Of a stretch of DNA of 64,000 nt, positions 36,465 to 44,733 are shown in pieces; positions within the stretch are counted from its first letter, which is position 1; every line of letters starts with the position of its first letter. The position numbers and the translations under genes were made by a program. Origin of the DNA: Flavobacterium reichenbachii (GTDB lineage: Bacteria; Bacteroidota; Bacteroidia; Flavobacteriales; Flavobacteriaceae); NCBI RefSeq assembly GCF_002217435.1, contig NZ_MUHF01000001.1, positions 406,530-470,529 of the forward strand, given 5' to 3'. The notes under the pieces are model-generated. The model was not told the DNA's origin. It did not search any database and worked only from the letters and a program-made list of their open reading frames with translations.

Positions 36465-36497
36465 CAGATTTGCAATCTGTGCCCGCAAAGAGAATCA
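36465..36497. repeat. Short palindromic repeat, copy 2
   Basis: CAGATTTGCAATCTG followed by TGCCCGCAAAGAGAATCA, 32 of 33 bases the same as at 31403-31435. Confidence 0.8.
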
Positions 36498-36508
36498 GAA
36501 TTATAGAA

Positions 36509-36775
36509 ACAAAAAAAAACTCCAGATTTCTCTGAAGCTCTTTTGTCTTAGTAGCGGGAACAGGATTCGAACCTGTGTCCGCCGTGGCGGATATGAGCCA
36601 ATAAATTATAGATTTTGAATAAGATCTTTAATGAATTCTCTTCCAATTCCAGTTTTTAAATATTTTTCTTTTTTCATTGCTTCAGATTTTGAATTGAAAA
36701 ACTCAGTATAAATTACGATCCAAGGTCTAAATTTTAAAGTATATCCTTTTGTTTCAAGGAAATTATGAGATTTAA
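36509..36775 (-). repeat. Direct repeat A, second copy
   Basis: See 35254-35518. Here the GIY-YIG gene continues intact beyond the repeat. Confidence 0.85.
36552..36600 (-). pseudogene. 3' half of a tRNA-Met-like gene
   Basis: Same structure as at 35295, with GGTTCGAATCCTG in the T-arm (one substitution). It abuts the 3' end of the GIY-YIG gene: the stop is only 5 bases away. Confidence 0.8.
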
Positions 36776-36860
36776 ATCTTTCAATTAAATTAGATGTGAA
36801 ACCTGTGTAATTTTTATTGAACTTTTCAGAATAAAGAATATAAATAACAAATTCTTCCAT
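36606..36860 (-). CDS. GIY-YIG domain nuclease (UvrC/homing-endonuclease-like)
   Basis: I choose the ATG at 36860 (MEEFVIYILYSEKFNKNYTG), giving 84 residues, the usual size of single-domain GIY-YIG proteins. Family features are Y-I-L at the first strand, N-K-N-Y-T-G-x-T, L-I-E-R-F-x-x-H and the final E-A-M-K-K-E-K-Y-L-K. The catalytic Arg, His and Glu positions look present. It is joined to a 3' half-tRNA, as if the nuclease gene had been inserted in or captured by a tRNA gene. Confidence 0.85.
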   Translation of the reverse strand: MEEFVIYILYSEKFNKNYTGFTSNLIERFKSHNFLETKGYTLKFRPWIVIYTEFFNSKSEAMKKEKYLKTGIGREFIKDLIQNL

Positions 36861-36879
36861 AAATATATTGTTATAAACA

Positions 36880-36912
36880 AAAAAAACACCACTTGTTGAA
36901 GTGGTGTTTTTT
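36880..36912. terminator. Bidirectional hairpin terminator
   Basis: AACACCACTT and AAGTGGTGTT form a ten-pair stem with a GTTG loop, flanked by A and T runs. It differs in sequence from the AGCTTCAGA-type terminators that hold the same place at other junctions. Confidence 0.8.
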
Positions 36913-36945
36913 GTCTTAGTAGCGGGAAGCATTCAATTATCTAAC
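36913..36945. repeat. tRNA-end/element-end junction
   Basis: GTCTTAGTAGCGGGAA then GCATTCAATTATCTAACC. It matches 49379-49411 exactly over more than 30 bases. The two copies bound the segment that carries RadC, the recombinase and the cassette array. Confidence 0.85.
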
Positions 36946-37050
36946 CATTTTATTGAAGATTACTATATGATTATTGCACTTGCATCTTAAAAATATACAT
37001 AGGATAATCTTTAACTTTTTTGGATATCTTTTATAGATAAAAATAGTTAA

Positions 37051-37072
37051 AAAGGCGCTTATAAAGCGCCTT
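37051..37072 (-). terminator. Terminator overlapping the radC-like stop codon
   Basis: AAGGCGC and GCGCCTT pair around TTATAAA. On the minus strand a T run follows at once. The stop codon lies inside the loop. Confidence 0.75.
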
Positions 37073-37523
37073 CATCAGCAAAGGAGTAGTAGGATTCGGA
37101 AGTTATAATTAATGAATCCAGTAAGGTGATGTCAAGGAGCCTTCCTGCTTCTTTTACTTTTCGAGTTATCTGTTTATCGGCTTCAGAGGCTGTTAGGTTT
37201 CCTGAAGGATGATTGTGGATCATCATCAAAGATGTGGCATTTGCCTTAAGAGCTGCTGAGAATATTAATCTAAGATCTACAACAGTTCCTGCAATTCCTC
37301 CAGAAGAAATTTCGTAAATACCAAGTGCTTTATGAGCGTGATTCAAAAGCAATACTTTGAACTGCTCGAAGAATTCTATTTTATTATAATCCCAAGCTGA
37401 AAGCATTAGTATATATGCATCTTTTGAAGATTTGATTTGTGGTCTTTCAGAGTTTTTTACTTTTGTTTTGTAGATCAGTTCAATTTCAGATACAGTCTGC
37501 CAGTTTTGATTTAAAGTTTCCAT
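37059..37523 (-). CDS. RadC-family JAB/MPN protein
   Basis: The 154-residue product is the MPN (JAB1-like) domain of RadC. The metal-site motif is complete: H-N-H-P-S-G (MIHNHPSGNLTASEADKQITR) with the Ser and Asp spaced as in the family. The N-terminal helix-hairpin-helix region of long RadC is absent. Short RadC proteins of this kind are common on mobile elements of Bacteroidota. It is divergent from the recombinase gene. Confidence 0.85.
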   Translation of the reverse strand: METLNQNWQTVSEIELIYKTKVKNSERPQIKSSKDAYILMLSAWDYNKIEFFEQFKVLLLNHAHKALGIYEISSGGIAGTVVDLRLIFSAALKANATSLMMIHNHPSGNLTASEADKQITRKVKEAGRLLDITLLDSLIITSESYYSFADEGAL

Positions 37524-37560
37524 AGTTTCTATATTTTATATTAATTATGGAACATTCGCT

Positions 37561-37668
37561 GGGAATCGCTCAGCAAGCGCAAAAAGCAACGCAATAAAGC
37601 AGGAATTTTTTCCTGCATTTATGGGGGAATTTTTTGCTAGCGCCCGCAGGTGATTCCCGAACTTTGTG
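37561..37668. repeat. Long imperfect inverted repeat upstream of radC
   Basis: GGGAATC at 37561 opposes GATTCCC at 37652-37658, CAAGCGC opposes GCGCCCG, and the centre has GCAGGAA-TTTT-TTCCTGC (37599-37616). The whole can fold into a branched hairpin of about 100 bases. Confidence 0.6.
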
Positions 37669-37913
37669 ACGAAATTAAATAAGATTAAGAAGAATAAAGA
37701 GCCGTTTGATTACCTAATTTTAATAGTGAAAGATCACTATACTATGTGTGAAGAAAAATTAAACTCTTCGATGATTAAAATATAAAACTTTGAAGGGAAT
37801 TGATAATTGCACGATCTATCAAAATTCAGCTTATTTTATTACTCTTCTTTTGTCTTTATACTCATTTTGAGATTGATCTTAATTTATTATTTTAGTAGTT
37901 AAATTGCATAAGT
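37669..37913. other. Upstream region of the recombinase gene
   Basis: AT-rich DNA of about 245 bases, with no gene; presumably the promoter of the recombinase. I see no clear -7 box near the start. Confidence 0.35.
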
Positions 37914-38957
37914 ATGAGATGGGAAGCCAAAATTATTACTCATAAAAAAGAAAAAAGAATTGCAGTGTATTTTGAAAAAAATGCCGAATTAATAGTTCGA
38001 ATAAAAAAGCTAACAGGTTCTCGCTGGAGTCAAACTTTGGGAGTTTGGCACCTTCCTGATACGGTTGAAAATAGAGAGCGATTTCATTTGGCACCTCCCT
38101 CTTATTCCTTACCATCAGAAGACGGCATTGAGCAAATCGAAAAATTCAAACAAATACTGCGTTCCAAACGTTACAGCGAAAACACTGTTACGACTTACAG
38201 CGAAGCCCTGAAATCTTTTTTGGTTTTCTACCGGGAGAAAGCGGTTGCCGAAATTACGAACGAAGATGTGATTGTATATAATAACGAGTATATCTTAAAG
38301 AATAATCTTTCGGCTTCTTACCAAAACCAAATCGTTAATGCTATTAAATTGTTTTTTCAAACCATTCGAGAAACCAAGATGATAGTGGATAAAATTCATC
38401 GTCCCAAAAATGCCAAAACCCTACCTAATGTTTTGAGCAAAGAGGAAGTCAAATTGATTTTGAATGCCCATAGTAACATCAAACACAAAATGATGCTTTC
38501 GCTGATATACAGTTGTGGCTTGCGCTGTGGTGAATTATTAGCGCTTAGACCTGTTCATATCGATTCTAAAAGAAATATTGTATTGCTTAAAAACTCCAAA
38601 GGGAAAAAAGACAGAATTACACCTTTATCTCCTAAAATTTTAGAAATGCTTCGGGAATACTATGTCTTATTTAAACCCACAACCTATTTGTTTGAAGGTG
38701 CAAATCCTGGTGAGCCCTATTCAGAAAAAAGTTTGCAAAGTGTATTAAAACAAGCACTCAAAAAAATTGGCATAACAAAACCTGTAACTTTACATTGGTT
38801 GCGCCATAGTTTCGCTACACATTTACTTGAAAGCGGAACTGATTTAAGGTATATTCAAGAACTATTAGGCCATCAAAGCAGTAAGACCACCGAAATTTAC
38901 ACCCATGTTAGTACGAAAAGTATTCAACAAATAAAAAGTCCGTTTGATGATTTATGA
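37914..38957 (+). CDS. Tyrosine recombinase of the cassette array (integron-integrase-like)
   Basis: This 347-residue enzyme has an extra N-terminal domain of about 60 residues (start MRWEAKIITHKKEKRIAVYF; KLTGSRWSQTLGVWHLPDT), a SAM-like core-binding domain (about 72-160) and a catalytic domain. All catalytic residues are visible: R204 (CGLRCGELLA), K231/232 (SKGKKDR), H294 and R297 (HWLRHSFATH), H320 (LLGHQS) and Y329 (IYTHV). The end IKSPFDDL is like that of IntI-type integrases. The extra helix that marks true IntI between the Lys and His-Arg motifs is not evident. It is read towards the array, with the first cassette only 102 bases away. Strand cleavage at GTTA junctions is inferred. Confidence 0.85.
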   Translation: MRWEAKIITHKKEKRIAVYFEKNAELIVRIKKLTGSRWSQTLGVWHLPDTVENRERFHLAPPSYSLPSEDGIEQIEKFKQILRSKRYSENTVTTYSEALKSFLVFYREKAVAEITNEDVIVYNNEYILKNNLSASYQNQIVNAIKLFFQTIRETKMIVDKIHRPKNAKTLPNVLSKEEVKLILNAHSNIKHKMMLSLIYSCGLRCGELLALRPVHIDSKRNIVLLKNSKGKKDRITPLSPKILEMLREYYVLFKPTTYLFEGANPGEPYSEKSLQSVLKQALKKIGITKPVTLHWLRHSFATHLLESGTDLRYIQELLGHQSSKTTEIYTHVSTKSIQQIKSPFDDL

Positions 38958-39010
38958 AATAAAAATCCTATTTTTGAAAAGAAATAATACTGACAATTGT
39001 CAGACATAGC

Positions 39011-39067
39011 GACCCAATTTGGGGTAGATAAGTCGGACGTAGTCAGACATATATACAAGTTAGCAGG
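39011..39067 (+). promoter_or_regulatory. attI-like primary site and leader, copy 4
   Basis: GACCCAATTTGGGGTAGATAAG, then GTCAGACATATATACAAGTTAGCAGG. Located between the recombinase stop and the first cassette, where an attI is expected. It lacks the palindromic arms of the cassette sites and matches the leaders at 30001, 32080 and 34085. Confidence 0.55.
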
Positions 39068-39079
39068 CATACACCAAAA

Positions 39080-39598
39080 ATGAGAATATCAAGAAAATAT
39101 AGAAGGATTGGAAATTATTTAACAGGATTGTTTTTTGTTACGATATGCTTTTTTGGAAGCTTTTTAGCATTCAAAAATGCGGAATTAAAACTGAAAGAAT
39201 TAAACTCATACACTGGAAAAATAATTGAAAAAGGAATTACTGATAGCTATTCGAGTATTAGTGGAAAAGGAAATCTTAAATTTAAAGTTTTCTATTTAAA
39301 GTTGGAAGGACTTAATCAAATTTTGGCTTCATATAATCCTAAAAAGTCTTACGGAAATCTGGATAAAAACTTAAAAATTGGAGACACAGTTAAGGTTTAT
39401 TTTAAAATGTCAAGCACCACAACTAAACCAAATTTAGCAACGTTCCAAATTGAAAAAAAGAATATAATTATTCTCAATACAAATGATTATCAATTTCGTG
39501 AAAAAATTGTTGGCTATATGGCTATATTAGGCGGATTTGTAATTATCGGAATTGCAGTTTACCAAGACAAAAAGTATTGGAAGAAAATTAGAAAATAG
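39080..39598 (+). CDS. Cassette 1: two-helix membrane protein (DUF3592-like)
   Basis: The 172-residue product has membrane helices at about 12-30 (YLTGLFFVTICFFGSFLAF) and 145-160 (GYMAILGGFVIIGIAVYQ) around a beta-rich extracytoplasmic domain. The layout resembles DUF3592 proteins. No function known. The start is 21 bases from the GTTAGC junction. Confidence 0.6.
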   Translation: MRISRKYRRIGNYLTGLFFVTICFFGSFLAFKNAELKLKELNSYTGKIIEKGITDSYSSISGKGNLKFKVFYLKLEGLNQILASYNPKKSYGNLDKNLKIGDTVKVYFKMSSTTTKPNLATFQIEKKNIIILNTNDYQFREKIVGYMAILGGFVIIGIAVYQDKKYWKKIRK

Positions 39599-39605
39599 TA
39601 CGCCT

Positions 39606-39736
39606 GCTAACACACGCTACAAGCAATTTGGGTATTTGGCTTAATGGAAAGTTGGTTTTGTATTTGTGATGATTTGGCAAATCCGAAGAATGGTCTTAAT
39701 TTAGTCCCAAACTGCTTGTAGCGCGAGAACGTTACT
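39606..39736 (+). repeat. Cassette recombination site 1
   Basis: GCTAAC to GTTACT. Arms CGCTACAAGCAATTTGGG and CCCAAACTGCTTGTAGCG pair with one mismatch. The centre holds TTTTGTATTTG. Confidence 0.9.
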
Positions 39737-39801
39737 GGCTAGTTACCAAAAAGCTGAAAACCAAAACTAAACAAGGAACAAACATCTGAAAGCGAACTAT
39801 A

Positions 39802-40635
39802 ATGGGAAAAATGAAAGATTGGCTTTTAGACATGCAAGAAAATGCAACGGAGTATGCACTTGCGAAAATTCTTGGGATATCTTATGAGGAATTAAATGAG
39901 CTAGATTATCAAATTGAAACTGACGAAAGTAAAGACGGAATAATTTATAATTACAGATTCGAATTAACTGGAAATTCACCAACACAAATTATTCAAAAAA
40001 TTAACCGCCTACAAGATGGTAAACGAGTCTATTTAGAACCATGGGAATTAGATGATGAATTTGACTATGACTTCCAATTCGAAGCCATCACTAATGACAA
40101 AAATTTCTTAAAAAAATTCCACGAAGAAATTGATAATTTGATGTCATTACTTGCAATTAAAATAGAAGAACCAAATCAAAAAAAGATATTAAACAGACAA
40201 GTATTTATTGGTATAATTGGAACAATGGAATCTTTTCTTTCTGATGTATTTATAAATTTAGTTTTCGACAATGACAATTATTTCAAAAACTTCATTAAAA
40301 CCCATCCTGAATTCAAACAACGTAAATTTGAACTACGAGAAATATTTGAGGAAACAGACAGGCTCGAGGAAACTGCCAAAAAAATTATGCTTGACACTAT
40401 TTATCATAATTTACCTGTAGTTAAAGAAATGTATGAAGACACTTTTAAAATTAAATTTCCTTCTATCAAAGAAGTTTTTAAATATGTATTTCAACGTCAT
40501 GATTTAGTACATAGAAATGGAAAAACAAAAAATGGAATAATTGTAGAGACTAACGAAGAAGCAATACAAGACTTGACAATGAAAGTGAATGAAATGATAA
40601 CTAATTTAGCGAAAGAACTAAAATTGAATAATTGA
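39802..40635 (+). CDS. Cassette 2: HEPN-like protein
   Basis: The 277-residue soluble protein is largely helical in its C-terminal half. The segment FQRHDLVHRNGKT carries R-x4-H, the metal-free RNase motif of HEPN domains, near the end of a helical bundle (about 130-275), with N following as often seen. The N-terminal part is unrecognised. HEPN proteins are frequent toxins and anti-phage effectors; here that role is inference. Confidence 0.65.
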   Translation: MGKMKDWLLDMQENATEYALAKILGISYEELNELDYQIETDESKDGIIYNYRFELTGNSPTQIIQKINRLQDGKRVYLEPWELDDEFDYDFQFEAITNDKNFLKKFHEEIDNLMSLLAIKIEEPNQKKILNRQVFIGIIGTMESFLSDVFINLVFDNDNYFKNFIKTHPEFKQRKFELREIFEETDRLEETAKKIMLDTIYHNLPVVKEMYEDTFKIKFPSIKEVFKYVFQRHDLVHRNGKTKNGIIVETNEEAIQDLTMKVNEMITNLAKELKLNN

Positions 40636-40758
40636 AAATAATACCTTGAAAATAATACCTTGAAAATTACGAGCCGAAAAGCAGAAACGTGAAAGTTGGA
40701 TTCTGCCAACAGAAGCGTGAAAATTTGCGGTTTAATTGTAATTTCGACAAAATAACCA

Positions 40759-40893
40759 GCCAGTAACACACGCTACAAGCAATTTGGGGATTTGGCATAA
40801 TGGAAAAATTGGTTTGTATTTGGATGATTTGGCAAATCCGAAAGATTACGCTTCCTTAATCCCAAACTGCTTGTAGCGCGAGAACGTTATGGG
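40759..40893 (+). repeat. Cassette recombination site 2
   Basis: GCCAGTAAC to GTTATGGG. Arms CGCTACAAGCAATTTGGGG and CCCAAACTGCTTGTAGCG; centre TTTGTATTTGG. Confidence 0.9.
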
Positions 40894-40943
40894 TTATTGC
40901 AAAAAATAAAATCGTACAAAAAATTAGAAACAGTAGAAATAAT

Positions 40944-41861
40944 ATGAAAAAAAATATTTTAGTTTTATTAATTACATTATTTAGTTGTGATTTATTGTCT
41001 CAAAGTGTAATTGCAACAGTTAATAGTGGTTCACATTTAATTTTGACTACAGATTGGTCAAAATTTAATAATGTGAACCTAATGATCGAAAAAGTAGATG
41101 GAACTAAAAGTAAATCTTATCTTTTTTCAACTTCTAGACCTATTAACCCCACTGCTATGTATGTAGATGGGCTACAAGATGATTTTGAACAAGGTTCATT
41201 GGTAAAAGTATATATTCTAAAACCAAAAATAAGTGGAATTATATCTAATCAAATACTAGCAACAGTCAATAGTGGTTCACATTTAGAGAAGGCAACTGAT
41301 TGGTCTGTTTATAGTAATAAAAATATACTTGTAGAGGAAGTCAATGGAATGAACCAGAATGTATATAAATATTCAAGTTCGAGACCTACTAATCCGAATG
41401 CAATGTTAGTAACAGGTTTAGAAAATGCATACGGACAAGGAACAAATGTTTATGTATACATAATTGAAGATGTTAATTTCTTGAACAATAACATGGGAAT
41501 TGGAACAAATACTCCATCATATAAACTTGATGTCTGTGGAACAATTAGAGCACAGGAAGTAAAGGTTGATTTACAAGGAACCTGTGTGCCTGATTTCGTA
41601 TTCAAAAATGATTACAAACTTATGGATTTAAACACATTGGAAAAGTTTGTAAAAACTAACCAGCACTTACCTGAAATATCTCCTGAAAATGAAATGATTG
41701 AGAATGGACTCAATATAAAAGAGTTTCAGATGAAATTGTTACAAAAAATGGAAGAAATGACTTTGTATGTAATTGAGCAAAATAAAAAGAACGAGAAACA
41801 GGAGCAAAAAATAAAAATACTGGAAGCTGAAATTAAGAAAATAAAATCTACTAAAAGATAA
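40944..41861 (+). CDS. Cassette 3: tail-fibre-like exported repeat protein
   Basis: The 305-residue product has a signal peptide (NILVLLITLFSCDLLSQ) and two tandem repeats of about 75 residues, each opening ATVNSGSHL and containing SRP-x-NP-x-AM. The C-terminus is that of phage-fibre-like proteins: MGIGTNTPSYKLDVCGTIRA, then a final long coiled coil. This end resembles intramolecular-chaperone tails common in Bacteroidota surface proteins. Probably surface-exposed. Confidence 0.7.
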   Translation: MKKNILVLLITLFSCDLLSQSVIATVNSGSHLILTTDWSKFNNVNLMIEKVDGTKSKSYLFSTSRPINPTAMYVDGLQDDFEQGSLVKVYILKPKISGIISNQILATVNSGSHLEKATDWSVYSNKNILVEEVNGMNQNVYKYSSSRPTNPNAMLVTGLENAYGQGTNVYVYIIEDVNFLNNNMGIGTNTPSYKLDVCGTIRAQEVKVDLQGTCVPDFVFKNDYKLMDLNTLEKFVKTNQHLPEISPENEMIENGLNIKEFQMKLLQKMEEMTLYVIEQNKKNEKQEQKIKILEAEIKKIKSTKR

Positions 41862-41877
41862 GGATTGTCAAGCAACA

Positions 41878-42014
41878 ACCCATAACAGCTAGTAAGCAAT
41901 AGTCGGGAATCAGGCTTAATGGAAAAATGGTTTTGTATTTGGGAAAATAGTGATAATCCGAAAAAATTGTCTTTACTTAACCCGACCATCGCCTACTAGC
42001 AAGACGTTACCAGC
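41878..42014 (+). repeat. Cassette recombination site 3
   Basis: ACCCATAAC to GTTACCAGC. Arms GCTAGTAAGCAATAGTCGGG and CCCGACCATCGCCTACTAGC; centre TTTTGTATTTGGG. Confidence 0.9.
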
Positions 42015-42037
42015 AAGCCAACAAAACGAAAGAAGTA

Positions 42038-42514
42038 ATGACAAGAATAATATTGACAATAGCTGTTTTGCTTTTTAACTGTTTGACTTTTTCTCAGACG
42101 GCAAAAAAAGAGAATTACGCATTGATAATCATAAAAGGAAAAGTTATAAACGAAAACAAGCAAAGATTTTTGATAACTCCTACTACTCTTACCAACAATA
42201 CTAAAGAAACATTGAAATATTACAGTATGTCTTGTTCTTGGCAAGACTTTTATTCTGTTGATAGTAAAGAATTACAAGTTGATGGACAAGATTGTGACAA
42301 AAATATCCCGATAATTTTGACACTTGCACCAGGAGAATCAAAAACAGTAGAAATTAGGTTATTAATGAATCGGACAATTGATGCTTCTGAAATAAAATTC
42401 AAAATCGGATTCAACTTAATGAAAGTATCTAACACTCAAAAAGAATTTGACTTTGACTTCAATGAACAGCAGAAAAAGAAAAACATAATTTGGTCAAACA
42501 TAATTTCAAGATAA
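42038..42514 (+). CDS. Cassette 4: exported hypothetical protein
   Basis: The 158-residue product has a signal peptide (MTRIILTIAVLLFNCLTFSQ) and a single beta-sandwich-like domain. CSWQDFYSV and LTLAPGESKTVEIRLLMN look like an immunoglobulin-type fold. No function recognised. Confidence 0.6.
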   Translation: MTRIILTIAVLLFNCLTFSQTAKKENYALIIIKGKVINENKQRFLITPTTLTNNTKETLKYYSMSCSWQDFYSVDSKELQVDGQDCDKNIPIILTLAPGESKTVEIRLLMNRTIDASEIKFKIGFNLMKVSNTQKEFDFDFNEQQKKKNIIWSNIISR

Positions 42515-42529
42515 ATGAACAAATGGCCA

Positions 42530-42664
42530 GCTGGTAACAGCCACTACAACGGATTTGGGCATTTGGCTTAATGGAAAAATGGATTTGTATTTGGGATGAT
42601 TTGGCAAATCCGAAGAATGGGCTTAATTTAGTCCCAAACCCGCTGTAGTGCCAGAACGTTAGCA
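42530..42664 (+). repeat. Cassette recombination site 4
   Basis: GCTGGTAAC to GTTAGCA. Arms CCACTACAACGGATTTGGG and CCCAAACCCGCTGTAGTG; every mismatch is A on the left against C on the right. Confidence 0.9.
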
Positions 42665-42681
42665 GAAATACTTTTAGAACT

Positions 42682-43917
42682 ATGGTACAAATTAGCTTCT
42701 ATTTTGAAAAGCAAATGAATACACTAATCGAATATTTGAAAAATATTAAACACCCAATTTTTAAATTAGCCTGGACATTAGTTGGTTTAGGTTGTCTAGT
42801 AATAAGCTATTTATGTGTAAGATCCCTTTTTTTTACTTGGATTTGGGGTGGAGAATTAGATTTCGCTTTGACTGGACAAGTTGGTGATTTTATTGGAGGT
42901 GTTGCTGGAACATTCTTTGCACTTTCTGGTACATTACTCATATTTTTATCTTTTAAAGAACAAACAAAGCAAAATAAAAGAGAAGCTTTTGAAACAGCCT
43001 TTTTTCAAATGCTAAATCTCCATCGAGCAAATGTTAGCGAAATGAGTTATACAAAATTTGAAAATGGAGAACTACAAAAATCTGAACATCGAAAAGTTTT
43101 TAGGCTTATACACCAAGAATTCATAGAATGTTATAAAGAAGTTAGAAAATTCTCTAACTCCAAAGATTTTGATTATTACCTAACACGAAAACATAAAAAC
43201 AAGCTTCAAAATTTAATTAATCAAAATAACATTGGAGCAAACGTTTTGGATATGGCTTTTATAGATATTGCCTATACAATTATCTATTATGGTTTGGGTG
43301 AAGAAGGTGAAATTATAATCAGAGATAAATTTAAAAGAAAATATAAGGATACATTTTTTTATCCATTGCTAACATATATAAAATTAAAACCAAAAAAAGA
43401 GAGCAAAAAAAGGTGGCAAAAATGGGAACATTTAAATAAGTTAGAATACAAAGTTTTTAAAAAAGCTAATGAAGAATTTTATGATTACAAGAAACACAAA
43501 AATGAAGAAAAACTTTCCGATGATTCATCCTATCTTGTAATTAAAAAAGACTATTATAAATATTACGGAGGTCATCAACACAGATTAGGTCACTATTTTA
43601 GACATTTATTTCAAAGTTTCAAATACGTAAATTATCATGAATATTTATCTGACAAAGAAAAATATTTCTATGCTAAAACACTTCGAGCTCAACTTTCCAC
43701 ATATGAGCAGGCAGTAATATTTACAAATAGTATTTCAAATCTGGGATGGAAATGGGAATTTAATCCTGAAATAGAACTTTTAAAATCTGGGGAATCCGCA
43801 AAAGAATCCAAACTGATTACCAAATTTAATGTTATTAAAAATTTACCTGGAAATCACTTTTATGATATAACTTTCAACAAATATTATCCTAACGTAAAAT
43901 TTGAAAGAGAAGAATAA
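42682..43917 (+). CDS. Cassette 5: putative phage abortive infection protein (putAbiC-type)
   Basis: The 411-residue protein has two membrane helices near the N-terminus (FKLAWTLVGLGCLVISYL; FIGGVAGTFFALSGTLLIFL). A cytoplasmic segment starts SFKEQTKQNKREAFETAFFQML, followed by LHRANVSEM. This is the familiar layout of the putative phage abortive infection family (putAbiC). A late H-Y-F-R-H-L-F-Q and YEQAVIFTNSISN complete the pattern. A defence role rests on family naming only. An internal methionine 11 could also be the start. Confidence 0.75.
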   Translation: MVQISFYFEKQMNTLIEYLKNIKHPIFKLAWTLVGLGCLVISYLCVRSLFFTWIWGGELDFALTGQVGDFIGGVAGTFFALSGTLLIFLSFKEQTKQNKREAFETAFFQMLNLHRANVSEMSYTKFENGELQKSEHRKVFRLIHQEFIECYKEVRKFSNSKDFDYYLTRKHKNKLQNLINQNNIGANVLDMAFIDIAYTIIYYGLGEEGEIIIRDKFKRKYKDTFFYPLLTYIKLKPKKESKKRWQKWEHLNKLEYKVFKKANEEFYDYKKHKNEEKLSDDSSYLVIKKDYYKYYGGHQHRLGHYFRHLFQSFKYVNYHEYLSDKEKYFYAKTLRAQLSTYEQAVIFTNSISNLGWKWEFNPEIELLKSGESAKESKLITKFNVIKNLPGNHFYDITFNKYYPNVKFEREE

Positions 43918-43922
43918 GTACT

Positions 43923-44059
43923 TCTGCTAACAGCCGTTTGGTGCGATTGGGGTTTTAGGCTGAATTTAAAGATGGTTTTGTATTTGGAAAATTTGTGTTT
44001 AACCGAAAAATCTCGCATCTTTAATCCCCAACCTCGCCAAGCGCCAGAACGTTATACCA
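43923..44059 (+). repeat. Cassette recombination site 5 (arm type II)
   Basis: TCTGCTAAC to GTTATACCA. Arms CCGTTTGGTGCGATTGGGG and CCCCAACCTCGCCAAGCG; centre TTTTGTATTTGG conserved although the arms differ from type I. Confidence 0.9.
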
Positions 44060-44081
44060 CATTTTAAACGCGTAACTGCAA

Positions 44082-44588
44082 ATGGAAGAAATAGCAGAAC
44101 AAAGATTAATAATAGATATTGACCTTAGGCCAAATGTAGACGATGTTTACACAGGAAAATGCCTTGTGGCAAACTCTGAAATAGTTATGCTTCTAAATTT
44201 TGATGAAGAAAACGGAAATTTTGACGGATATACTATTGTGAAAAATAGTGACGTTGAAAAATATCGAACTTGGGAAGAAAAAGATTTTGGAGAATTGAAA
44301 AATGACAATTCAGAAAGTTTGGTAGCTAACATTAATTTGAATGACTTTACAGATTTAGAAAAATCATTGAAAAGCTTAGTTTCCGAGATAGTTTCAATTT
44401 TTGCCTATGATGATGAAGATTCATTTCTTGTTGGTAAAATATTATGGGCTACAAATGATTCAGTTGAATTACATTTAATTGACGAAGATTCGAATTGGAG
44501 TGAAAACGAAATTATTAAACTAAGTGATATTAGTTATCTTGGTTTTGATACAGAATACGAAAGAGAAATAAAGAAAAACGCGGTATAA
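44082..44588 (+). CDS. Cassette 6: hypothetical acidic protein
   Basis: The 168-residue product is very acidic and soluble. It seems to contain an internal duplication of a small beta-domain (DVYTGKCLVANSEIVMLLNFDEENG and DSFLVGKILWATNDSVELHLIDEDS). No known family. Confidence 0.6.
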   Translation: MEEIAEQRLIIDIDLRPNVDDVYTGKCLVANSEIVMLLNFDEENGNFDGYTIVKNSDVEKYRTWEEKDFGELKNDNSESLVANINLNDFTDLEKSLKSLVSEIVSIFAYDDEDSFLVGKILWATNDSVELHLIDEDSNWSENEIIKLSDISYLGFDTEYEREIKKNAV

Positions 44589-44717
44589 CAGCTACTACAA
44601 CGGATTTTGGCAATAGTCTTACCGGAAAGTTGGCCTTGTATTTGGGATGATTTGGCAAATCCGAAGAATGGGTTTAATTTAGTCTCAAACCCGCTGTAGT
44701 ACCAGAACGTTAGCGAT
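44582..44717 (+). repeat. Cassette recombination site 6
   Basis: GGTATAAC to GTTAGCGAT; arms CTACTACAACGGATTTTGG and CTCAAACCCGCTGTAGTA; centre CTTGTATTTGGG. The site overlaps the last codons of the gene. Confidence 0.9.
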
Positions 44718-44733
44718 AATAACCTACAGAAAT

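Noticed and set aside
37914..38957. Calling the recombinase a bona fide IntI integron integrase
   Set aside because: The insert typical of IntI between the Lys and His-Arg motifs is not seen and there is an extra N-terminal domain. I therefore call it integron-integrase-like.
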